DNA from: Gammaproteobacteria bacterium
GTDB taxonomy: Bacteria > Pseudomonadota > Gammaproteobacteria > GCA-001735895
Direction: 5' to 3'
NCBI GenBank assembly: GCA_021767985.1
Contig: JAASSH010000145.1
Location: 1-6,187, forward strand
Length of the DNA stretch: 6,187 nt
In this document: piece by piece, positions 1-6,090 of the stretch
Layout of the letters: each line of letters opens with the position of its first letter
Position numbering within the stretch: the first letter of the stretch is position 1
The notes under the pieces: model-generated
What the model saw: the letters and a program-made list of their open reading frames with translations, nothing else
The model's database searches: none
Told to the model about the DNA's origin: nothing
Made by a program: the position numbers and the translations under genes

Positions 1-1
1 G

Positions 2-829
2 GTCAACGACGTCAGCTTCGAGATCCGGCAGGGCAGCTGTTTCGGCCTGCTTGGGCCAAACGGCGCCGGCAAGACCACGACCATCGAAATGATGGAAGGT
101 ATCAAGATGCCGGACGCCGGCACCATTCTCTACCAGGGGGCGGCACTGGGAGCGCAGTTTCGCAACGAGGCCGGCATCATGTTCCTGACTACCGCGCTGC
201 AGGAGTTCATCACGGTGCGCGAAATCATGGTGCAGTTCAGTCGTTTTTACCCGGAGACGGCGAGCATCGACGACCTGGCCGAACGCTACTCGCTACACGA
301 ATTTCTGAACCAGGACACGCGCAAGTTGTCCGGCGGGCAGAAGCAGCGCCTGCTGCTCGCGATGGCATTGATCAACAAGCCGAAAATACTGTTCCTCGAC
401 GAGCCCACCACCGGGCTCGACCCGCAATCCCGCCGTAACCTGTGGAAGCAGGTGCAGCTGATCAAGGAGCAGGGCGCGACCATCCTGCTGACCACGCACT
501 ACATGGAGGAGGCGTACGAGCTTTGCGATGAAATCGCGATCATGGACCACGGCCGAATCATTGCGCACGATGCGCCGGATGTGCTGCTGGCGGAACACTT
601 CGACGACGTCGTGGTACAGATTCATGCCGGCGATATCCCGCGCGAGATCGGCGAGAAGGAGTTCCAGGCGATCTATCGCAACGACAGTGCGCATATCGTG
701 ACCGGCGACGTCAACAAGACGATCGAGCACCTGCTGCATTTCGACATCCCGCTGAACCGGTTGCGCATCCGCGCGCGCGACCTGGAAGACCTTTTCCTGG
801 AACTGACCGGAAAGGAATTACGCGCCTGA
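2..829 (+). CDS. ABC exporter ATP-binding subunit (ABC-2 / DrrA-CcmA type), 5' end outside the window
   Basis: This is the cytoplasmic ATPase of a two-gene ABC-2 export pump; it binds and hydrolyses ATP to drive the membrane protein encoded next. The frame is open from base 2, so the gene starts upstream, and roughly 15-25 residues including the A-loop are missing. An internal ATG at 89 lies after the Walker A motif and cannot be the start. Visible in order are Walker A GPNGAGKTT (53-79), the Q-loop region GIMFLTTALQEF (from 173), signature LSGGQKQRL (326-352), Walker B and D-loop ILFLDEPTTGLDP (386-424) and the H-loop histidine (497-499). A roughly 80-residue C-terminal extension follows, as is common in this family. 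All catalytic motifs are intact except the Q-loop, where Leu (185-187) stands at the expected Gln. The stop overlaps the next start by one base, which implies coupled translation. The ATPase call is near certain; the substrate (drug, lipid, polysaccharide or other) cannot be told. Confidence 0.96.
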   Translation, partial: VNDVSFEIRQGSCFGLLGPNGAGKTTTIEMMEGIKMPDAGTILYQGAALGAQFRNEAGIMFLTTALQEFITVREIMVQFSRFYPETASIDDLAERYSLHEFLNQDTRKLSGGQKQRLLLAMALINKPKILFLDEPTTGLDPQSRRNLWKQVQLIKEQGATILLTTHYMEEAYELCDEIAIMDHGRIIAHDAPDVLLAEHFDDVVVQIHAGDIPREIGEKEFQAIYRNDSAHIVTGDVNKTIEHLLHFDIPLNRLRIRARDLEDLFLELTGKELRA

Positions 830-1842
830 TGTGGAATCGAATCTATGCCCTGTTCGTGGCGCGGAACCTGGAGTTCTTTCGCGATCGCTCGGCGCTTGCC
901 TGGAGCGTGCTGCTGCCGGTGCTGATTATTTTTGTCTTCGCCTACGCGTTTACCGAGGACAACCCGGAAAAGTTCAAGGTAGGCATCGTATCGAGCACGT
1001 CGCTGGAAGGCCGGGCAGCCGAGTTCGGCGACACGCGTTTCATCAATTTCATCGAGTTCGACGAAGTCGAAAGCATCCTGTTCAAGGTCGAGCGCCACCA
1101 GATCGATATGCTGTTCGACCCGAACACGAATCGCTACTGGATCAATCAAACCTCGCCCAGCGGGTACATCGTCGAGAAATTGCTGGTCGCCGCCTACGCG
1201 GGCGCGGCGGAAAGCCTGCAGCGGATTCTTGTCGAGGGTGATGAAATCCGCTATATCGACTGGGTCATTCCGGGCGTCATCGGGATGAATATCATGTGGG
1301 GCGCGCTGTTCGGTATCGGCTATGTAATCGTGCGCTATCGCAAGTTCGGGGTGCTCAAGCGCCTGCGTGCGACGCCGGTGACCGCGATGGAGTTTTTGAG
1401 CGCGCAGATAGTGTCGCGGCTGTGGCTGCTGGTAGTGGTCAACGCGGTGATCTTTGTCGCCATGGACTACTTTGTGGACTTTCGCATGCACGGCTCTTAT
1501 TTCAACCTGTTCCTGGTGTTCACGCTGGGGTGCATCAACCTGATCTGCTGTGGCCTGGTGGTAGCGGCGCGTATTTCCAGCGAGGAAGTGGCGAACGGGA
1601 TACTAAACCTGTTCAGCTGGCCGATGATGTTCCTGTCCGGGGTCTGGTTTTCGCTCGAAGGGGCACACCCGCTAATGCAGAAATTCGCGCTGCTGCTGCC
1701 GCTGACGCACATTACCGACGCGGCACGCGAGATTATGATCGACGGCGCCGGCATCGTGCAGGTAGCGGATCATTTGCTGGTGCTGGGCGTTTCCAGCGCG
1801 ATACTGCTGATCGTCGGCGCCAGGATTTTCCAATGGGAGTAG
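829..1842 (+). CDS. ABC-2 type transporter permease subunit
   Basis: This 337-residue inner-membrane protein is the transmembrane half of the exporter whose ATPase is encoded just upstream. The layout is typical of ABC-2 permeases. It has a short cytoplasmic N-terminus, TM1 at about residues 22-41, then a soluble, probably periplasmic segment of about 100 residues (42-141). Five more hydrophobic segments follow at about 146-168, 195-216, 223-249, 260-280 and 313-334. Between TM2 and TM3 lies GVLKRLRATPV (residues 174-184), the conserved cytoplasmic stretch of this family that contacts the ATPase. The start ATG shares its A with the upstream TGA stop (TGATG). AAGGA at 812-816 lies 12 bases upstream, which is rather far, so translational coupling probably matters more than the ribosome site. 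The substrate is unknown. The long antisense frame opposite this gene is a codon-bias shadow. Confidence 0.94.
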   Translation: MWNRIYALFVARNLEFFRDRSALAWSVLLPVLIIFVFAYAFTEDNPEKFKVGIVSSTSLEGRAAEFGDTRFINFIEFDEVESILFKVERHQIDMLFDPNTNRYWINQTSPSGYIVEKLLVAAYAGAAESLQRILVEGDEIRYIDWVIPGVIGMNIMWGALFGIGYVIVRYRKFGVLKRLRATPVTAMEFLSAQIVSRLWLLVVVNAVIFVAMDYFVDFRMHGSYFNLFLVFTLGCINLICCGLVVAARISSEEVANGILNLFSWPMMFLSGVWFSLEGAHPLMQKFALLLPLTHITDAAREIMIDGAGIVQVADHLLVLGVSSAILLIVGARIFQWE

Positions 1843-3614
1843 TGTCCGACCAGGTCATTCTGTTCTGCCTGCTTGCTGTGGTATTCGGGCTGCTGATCTG
1901 GGGCAGGATTCGTTACGACCTGGTCGCTTTCGGCGCGCTGGTAGTCGCTATCGTGATTGGCGTGGTGCCGCAGGAAGACGCCTTCGCGGGTTTCGGTCAT
2001 CACGCCACGGTGATCATCGCGCTGGTGCTGATAGTCAGTCGCGGCCTGTCGAATTCGGGTGCGATCGAACTGATCGCCAATCGCGTTATTTCCGGCGGGC
2101 GTTCGCTGTTCATGCATATCAGCGTCATGTCGGGCGTATCGGCGGTGCTGTCGGCGGTGATGAACAACGTTGCCGCGCTGGCCCTGCTGATGCCGATTGA
2201 TATGCAGGCCGCGAAGAAGGCCAAACGCAGCGTGGCTTTGACCCTGATGCCGCTTTCGTTTGCCTCGATTCTCGGCGGTATGATTACGCTGATCGGGACC
2301 CCGCCCAACATCATCATCGCCAGTTTTCGCGAACAGGCGATCGGTGAGCCCTTCGGCATGTTCGATTTTTCGCCGGTGGGCGCGGTTACCGCGCTGGCCG
2401 GCGTCATTTTTATCGTCTTTGTCGGCTGGCGCCTGATCCCGGTTGTCGATGACGGCGATGGCAAGGATGACACACCGTTGCCGCACCAGGATTATGTCGT
2501 CGAGCTTCGGGTTGCCGAGAACTCGAGTATCATAGGCCGCCGCGTGCGCGATCTGGATGCGGAATCGGATGAAGCCGACGTTGCAATCCTGGGCCTGGTG
2601 CGCAACGGCAAGCGCCTGCCGGGCCGGGCGCGGCTCGAGGAAATCAGGCAGGGCGACATGCTCGTGCTCGAGGCCGATGCGGAGCATATCGATGCGGTCG
2701 TCGGCAGCTTCAAACTCGAGTACGTCGGCAGCGAAAAATACCAGGGGCATGCCGACGAGGGCCTGTCGCTGGTCGAGGCGGTAGTGCCCGAAAACGCACG
2801 TATCGAAGGGCGCAGTGCGTTAAGCCTGCGGCTGTTGTACCGGCACGGCATTACCCTGCTAGGCGTATCGCGCAAGGGGAAAACTTTTCGTGACCGGGTG
2901 CGCAAGCTGGAAACCCGTGTCGGTGATGTCTTGCTGCTGCTCGGTCCCACCGAACGGCTCGACGACGTCGTCAAATGGCTTGGCTGCCTGCCGCTGCAGG
3001 AACGGGACCTGCAGGTCGTGCAGCGCCACAAGGCCTGGATTGCGGTCGGGAGTTTTGCGCTTGCGATCGCCGCGGCGACTTCCGGCATCATGCATTTACC
3101 CGAGGCGCTGGCGCTGGTTTGCATGGTAATGGTCGGATTCAACATCGTGCCGCTGAAGGAAATCTACACCTCGATCGAGTGGCCGGTGATCGTGCTGCTG
3201 GGATCAATGATCCCGATCGGCTCGGCGCTCGAAGCTTCTGGCGGTACCGCGCTGATTGCGCAGCAAATCATCGACTTCGCCTCGGGTTACGGGCCGGTGA
3301 TCGTGCTGACATTGCTGATGATCGTGACCATGACGCTGTCGGACGTGCTCAACAATACCGCGACTACTGTCATCGCCGCCCCGATCGCGATCGATATCGC
3401 GAATCGCCTCGGCGTCAATCCCGACCCGTTTCTGATGGCGGTCGCGATTGCGGCCTCCTGTGCCTTCCTGACCCCGATCGGTCACAAGAACAATACGCTG
3501 ATCATGGGGCCCGGGGGCTACCGTTTCGGGGACTATTGGCGCATGGGCCTGCCGCTCGAAGTCATCGTCATAGTGGTGTCGATCCCGATGTTGCTCATCG
3601 TCTGGCCTTTCTAA
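1833..3614 (+). CDS. SLC13/DASS-family permease with two central TrkA-C (RCK-C) domains
   Basis: This is a 593-residue inner-membrane carrier of the SLC13 (divalent anion:Na+ symporter) superfamily, in the branch with two regulatory TrkA-C domains inserted mid-protein. N-terminal membrane segments span about residues 8-203 and hold VMNNVAALALL (NN at 111-112) and IGTPPN (154-159). TrkA-C domains lie at about 220-300 and 310-390. A second membrane half runs from about 400 to the end, with SDVLNNTATT (503-512), TPIGHKNN (547-554) and GPGGYRF. The two membrane halves reflect the inverted-repeat fold of the family. I place the start at ATG 1833, inside the permease gene (10-base overlap), because AGGA at 1822-1825 sits 7 bases upstream and the hydrophobic N-terminus begins here. 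The frame is open much further upstream, but that part reads as a shadow of the permease. GTG 1842 is a weaker alternative. Possible substrates are sulfate, dicarboxylates or other anions; the sequence does not decide. Confidence 0.93.
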   Translation: MGVVSDQVILFCLLAVVFGLLIWGRIRYDLVAFGALVVAIVIGVVPQEDAFAGFGHHATVIIALVLIVSRGLSNSGAIELIANRVISGGRSLFMHISVMSGVSAVLSAVMNNVAALALLMPIDMQAAKKAKRSVALTLMPLSFASILGGMITLIGTPPNIIIASFREQAIGEPFGMFDFSPVGAVTALAGVIFIVFVGWRLIPVVDDGDGKDDTPLPHQDYVVELRVAENSSIIGRRVRDLDAESDEADVAILGLVRNGKRLPGRARLEEIRQGDMLVLEADAEHIDAVVGSFKLEYVGSEKYQGHADEGLSLVEAVVPENARIEGRSALSLRLLYRHGITLLGVSRKGKTFRDRVRKLETRVGDVLLLLGPTERLDDVVKWLGCLPLQERDLQVVQRHKAWIAVGSFALAIAAATSGIMHLPEALALVCMVMVGFNIVPLKEIYTSIEWPVIVLLGSMIPIGSALEASGGTALIAQQIIDFASGYGPVIVLTLLMIVTMTLSDVLNNTATTVIAAPIAIDIANRLGVNPDPFLMAVAIAASCAFLTPIGHKNNTLIMGPGGYRFGDYWRMGLPLEVIVIVVSIPMLLIVWPF

Positions 3615-3647
3615 ACCCCTTAATTCGCAGTCTTTTCCAGGCAAAAC

Positions 3648-3697
3648 AATTTTGGGTCAGAGTAAAAACTATCTAGTTTTTACTCTGACCCAAAATT
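3648..3697. repeat. Perfect 50-bp palindrome, 24-bp arms, GGGTCAGAGTAAAAAC type
   Basis: Bases 3648-3671 are exactly complementary in reverse to 3674-3697, with only the two bases TC (3672-3673) between the arms. The arm carries TTTTGGGTCAGAGTAAAAAC. From memory, GGGTCAGAGT-type palindromes recur between genes in many gammaproteobacteria and are often near REP-associated Y1 (TnpA-REP) transposase genes; no such gene lies in this window. It begins 33 bases after the carrier stop. As RNA it would form a very long stem, so it could end or protect the upstream transcript, but the stem is AT-rich at its base and has no clear U-tract beyond it, so I do not call it a standard terminator. Confidence 0.9.
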
Positions 3698-3774
3698 ATT
3701 GGGCCGGCGTGACCAGTCACAGTTATTGATTCGAATCTCGGCTAGTCGCGAATATCTAACCCGGTGCGATGAAA

Positions 3775-3799
3775 GATTCCCGCTTTCCCGGGAATGACG
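3775..3799 (+). repeat. REP-like hairpin repeat, copy 1
   Basis: ATTCCCG (3776-3782) pairs perfectly with CGGGAAT (3789-3795) around the 6-base loop CTTTCC, followed by GACG. This resembles the abundant short palindromic repeats GATTCCCG...CGGGAATGACG of proteobacteria (dRS3/REP-like). A related copy in the opposite orientation is at 6063-6088. It lies 40 bases upstream of the fumarase ATG and so probably falls in the promoter or leader region of that gene. Confidence 0.75.
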
Positions 3800-3839
3800 T
3801 TATTATTTGTCGCCAGTTTACAAAACGGTTCGCTGCCCA

Positions 3840-5360
3840 ATGACAGTTATCAAACAAAACGACCTGATCGAAAGCATCGCCGACGCGTTGCAGTACATTT
3901 CCTACTACCACCCGCTGGATTTCATCCGCGCCATGGACGAGGCCTACCAGCGCGAGGAAAACCCGGCGGCGCGCGATGCGATCGCGCAAATCCTGATCAA
4001 TTCACGCATGTGCGCGCTGGGGCATCGACCGATTTGCCAGGACACGGGTATCGTCACCGTGTTCCTGCGTGTCGGCATGCAGGTGCAATGGGACGCCGAG
4101 ATGTCGGTCAGCGACATGTGTAACGAGGGGATTCGGCGCGCTTACCAGAATCCCGATAACGTGCTGCGCGCCTCGATTCTCGACGACCCGGACGGCGCGC
4201 GCAAGAATACCGGCGACAATACTCCCGGTGTAATTCACTACGAAATCGTGCCGGGCGATACGGTCGAGGTCCACGTTGCCGCCAAGGGTGGCGGTTCTGA
4301 AGCCAAGTCCAAGTTCGCGATGCTGAACCCGTCCGATTCGGTGGTCGACTGGGTGCTGGGCCAGGTACCGCTGATGGGTGCCGGGTGGTGCCCGCCAGGC
4401 ATGCTCGGCATCGGTATTGGCGGGACTGCCGAAAAGGCAATGATCCTGGCCAAGGAAGCGCTGCTGGAACCGATCGATATTCACGATTTGCAACAACGTG
4501 GTGCCGGCAACCGCGCCGAGGAATTGCGGCTCGAACTGTACGACAAGGTCAATCGTCTCGGCATCGGTGCCCAGGGTCTCGGCGGGCTGACCACGGTGAT
4601 GGACGTCAAGATCAAGGATTACCCGTCGCACGCCGCCAACAAGGCGGTGGCGATTATTCCGAACTGTGCCGCCACGCGGCACACGCATTTCACGCTGGAC
4701 GGTAGCGGCCCGGCAAGCCTCGAGCCGCCCAGGCTGGAAGACTGGCCCGAGGTGACGCGCGAGGCCGGCGACAATGTCAAACGCGTCAATCTCGATACGG
4801 TAACGCATGACGAGGTCAAGACCTGGAAGCCCGGCGATACGCTGCTGTTGAACGGCAAGATGTTGACCGGGCGCGATGCCGCGCACAAGAAGATGGTTGA
4901 CATGCTCGCCAACGACGAGGCCTTGCCGGTCGACCTGAAAGGTCGCTTCATTTATTACGTCGGCCCCGTCGATCCGATCGGTGACGAGGTGGTCGGCCCG
5001 GCGGGTCCCACCACGGCGACGCGCATGGACAAGTTCACCCGCACCATGCTCGAACAAACCGGGCTGCTCGGCATGATTGGCAAGGCCGAGCGCGGGCCGT
5101 CCGCAATCGAAGCGATTCGCGATCACGAGTCAGTTTACCTGATGGCGGTCGGCGGCGCGGCGTACCTGGTGGCACAGGCGATCAAGGCGGCACAAGTCGT
5201 CGCCTTTCCCGAACTCGGCATGGAGGCGATTTACGAATTCGAACTAGAGGATATGCCGGTTACCGTCGCGGTCGATCACACCGGGGAATCGGTGCACCAG
5301 ACCGGGCCGAAGATCTGGGCCGAGAAAATCAGCCAGCAGGTCGTCAACTTTAATCCCTGA
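3840..5360 (+). CDS. fumA: Fumarate hydratase, class I (iron-sulfur, single-subunit)
   Basis: This cytoplasmic enzyme interconverts fumarate and L-malate in the TCA cycle using an oxygen-sensitive [4Fe-4S] cluster. The 506-residue protein has the full class I layout, with an N-terminal alpha-type fumarase domain to about residue 290 and a C-terminal beta-type (swivel) domain to the end. Three cluster cysteines are visible: Cys66 in RPICQDTG, Cys184 in GAGWCPPG and Cys276 in IPNCAATRH. Their spacing (118 and 92) closely matches E. coli FumA (Cys105, 224, 318). GPAGPTTATRMDKF and the C-terminal GPKIWAEK region also fit the family. It is shorter than E. coli FumA (548 residues) at the N-terminus, like the Pseudomonas-type enzyme. 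I chose ATG 3840 (MTVIKQNDLIES) over an in-frame TTG at 3807 because family similarity begins there. No clear Shine-Dalgarno precedes it. It ends in tandem stops TGA TAA. The symbol follows the class; fumB naming is equally possible. Confidence 0.96.
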   Translation: MTVIKQNDLIESIADALQYISYYHPLDFIRAMDEAYQREENPAARDAIAQILINSRMCALGHRPICQDTGIVTVFLRVGMQVQWDAEMSVSDMCNEGIRRAYQNPDNVLRASILDDPDGARKNTGDNTPGVIHYEIVPGDTVEVHVAAKGGGSEAKSKFAMLNPSDSVVDWVLGQVPLMGAGWCPPGMLGIGIGGTAEKAMILAKEALLEPIDIHDLQQRGAGNRAEELRLELYDKVNRLGIGAQGLGGLTTVMDVKIKDYPSHAANKAVAIIPNCAATRHTHFTLDGSGPASLEPPRLEDWPEVTREAGDNVKRVNLDTVTHDEVKTWKPGDTLLLNGKMLTGRDAAHKKMVDMLANDEALPVDLKGRFIYYVGPVDPIGDEVVGPAGPTTATRMDKFTRTMLEQTGLLGMIGKAERGPSAIEAIRDHESVYLMAVGGAAYLVAQAIKAAQVVAFPELGMEAIYEFELEDMPVTVAVDHTGESVHQTGPKIWAEKISQQVVNFNP

Positions 5361-5373
5361 TAAATCCTGAACT

Positions 5374-5417
5374 GGGAACAGACCATGGTTTCTTGCAGAT
5401 AAACGTGGTGCGTCCCC
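5374..5417. repeat. Imperfect palindrome, GGGAACAGACCATGGTTT / AAACGTGGTGCGTCCCC
   Basis: Bases 5374-5391 pair with 5401-5417 around the loop CTTGCAGAT. There are 13 Watson-Crick pairs, one G-T pair, three mismatches and one bulged G. The arms resemble a decayed copy of the GGGGACAGACCACG...CGTGGTCTGTCCCC palindromes that, from memory, recur in gammaproteobacterial intergenic DNA. It fills most of the 73 bases between the fumarase stop and the flavin reductase start. It could form a transcript-end hairpin but lacks a U-tract. Confidence 0.65.
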
Positions 5418-5433
5418 TTGATTGAGAAACCCG

Positions 5434-6051
5434 ATGCAAATAAAACTGGATGAATTACCGACAGCGCAAGTCTACTTTACGATGACGCAGACCGTGCTAC
5501 CGCGCCCGATAGCATGGGTACTGACGGAAAACGACGATACCAGTTACAACCTGGCGCCGTTTTCATATTTCAACGCGGTGTGCAGCGATCCTCCTCTCGT
5601 GCTGGTGTCGATCGGCAAGCAGGACGACGGCCGCGACAAGGACTCGATTCGTAACATCCGCGAGCGTCACGAGTTTGTTATCCATATTGCGAGCTGCGAG
5701 CAGTTGGCGGAACTAAACCAGTCCTCGGCCACACTGCCGCCCGGCGAGTCGGAGGTCGATGCCGGCAACCTGGCGCTCACACGAGTCAGCGGGTTTCGCA
5801 TGCCGCGGCTAAGCGATTGCAAGATCGCTTTGTTTTGCGAACGGCACGATATCCAGATGATCGGCAGCAAGAAACAGCAGTCGCTGTTGTTCGCGGAAAT
5901 CAAGGAGATTTACGTGGACGACGCCTGTGCGGAAATCAACGACAAGGGCCGCCTTAAGATTCACGCCGACAGGATACAGCCGCTGTCGCGCCTCGGCGCC
6001 AGCGAGTACGCCAGCTTCGGCGAAGTCCTGTTCGCCAGGCGCCCGGACTGA
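5434..6051 (+). CDS. Flavin reductase-like, FMN-binding domain protein (DIM6/NTAB family)
   Basis: This 205-residue, probably cytoplasmic protein belongs to the flavin reductase-like split-barrel family (COG1853 type). Members bind FMN and many reduce flavins with NAD(P)H, sometimes for a partner monooxygenase. Visible family features are PRPIAWV (residues 23-29), NLAPFSYFNAVCSDPPLV (39-56; FMN-binding strand and loop), GRDKDSIRNI (66-75), EFVIHIAS, then the helix with LAELNQSSATLPPGESEVD. There is no signal peptide or membrane segment. I chose ATG 5434 (MQIKLDELP); an in-frame TTG at 5422 adds only four residues, and the ribosome site is weak either way (TGAGA about 7 bases upstream). The gene follows the fumarase by 73 bases filled with a palindrome, so co-transcription is uncertain. 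No monooxygenase partner is in view, so the true substrate is unknown. Confidence 0.9.
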   Translation: MQIKLDELPTAQVYFTMTQTVLPRPIAWVLTENDDTSYNLAPFSYFNAVCSDPPLVLVSIGKQDDGRDKDSIRNIRERHEFVIHIASCEQLAELNQSSATLPPGESEVDAGNLALTRVSGFRMPRLSDCKIALFCERHDIQMIGSKKQQSLLFAEIKEIYVDDACAEINDKGRLKIHADRIQPLSRLGASEYASFGEVLFARRPD

Positions 6052-6062
6052 CATAATCCTGT

Positions 6063-6088
6063 CGTCTTCCCGGCGCAAGCCGGGATCC
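6063..6088 (-). repeat. REP-like hairpin repeat, copy 2 (between convergent genes)
   Basis: TCCCGGC (6068-6074) pairs with GCCGGGA (6079-6085) around a GCAA loop, a stable GNRA tetraloop. Read on the minus strand, GGATCCCGGCTTGCGCCGGG followed by AAGACG aligns with the copy at 3775-3799 (shared TCCCG, CTT, CCGGGAA and GACG). It occupies most of the 39 bases between two converging genes, where it could stop or protect both transcripts. No T-run follows on either strand, so it is not a standard intrinsic terminator. Confidence 0.75.
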
Positions 6089-6090
6089 AT

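Noticed and set aside
673..1491. Long minus-strand open frame opposite the ATPase and permease genes
   Set aside because: Long antisense frames are expected opposite G/C-ending codons. The translation is His/Arg/Asp-rich with no recognisable domain, and the plus-strand genes are clear.
1296..1832. N-terminal extension of the SLC13 frame (would give a 772-residue protein)
   Set aside because: It lies wholly inside the permease gene in another frame and reads as Arg/Ala/Gly-rich shadow sequence. Family similarity and a good ribosome site begin at 1833.
1770..2750. Long minus-strand open frame opposite the SLC13 gene
   Set aside because: It has the same shadow pattern (His/Asp/Arg/Gln-rich, no domain) and no support against a well-conserved transporter on the other strand.
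2975..3676. Plus-strand 233-residue frame running past the SLC13 stop into the palindrome
   Set aside because: It is out of frame with the carrier, Arg/Ala/Asp-rich, and has no start signal or domain.
3648..3697. Calling the palindrome a rho-independent terminator
   Set aside because: The outer stem is AAAA/TTTT and no U-tract follows beyond it. A repeat element explains the exact symmetry better, though a role in ending transcripts is not excluded.
3726..3758. Possible sigma-70 promoter (TTGATT, then an AT-rich stretch around GAATAT) upstream of the fumarase gene
   Set aside because: The -35 is acceptable but the best -10 matches only about three of six positions at usable spacing, so it is not distinguishable from chance.
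4002..5126. 374-residue minus-strand open frame opposite the fumarase gene
   Set aside because: It is fully contained within a conserved class I fumarase gene and its translation has shadow composition.
5809..6090. Minus-strand frame starting MDPGLRREDD
   Set aside because: The DPGLRREDD-like start is the known translation signature of a REP-like repeat. The rest is a shadow of the flavin reductase gene.
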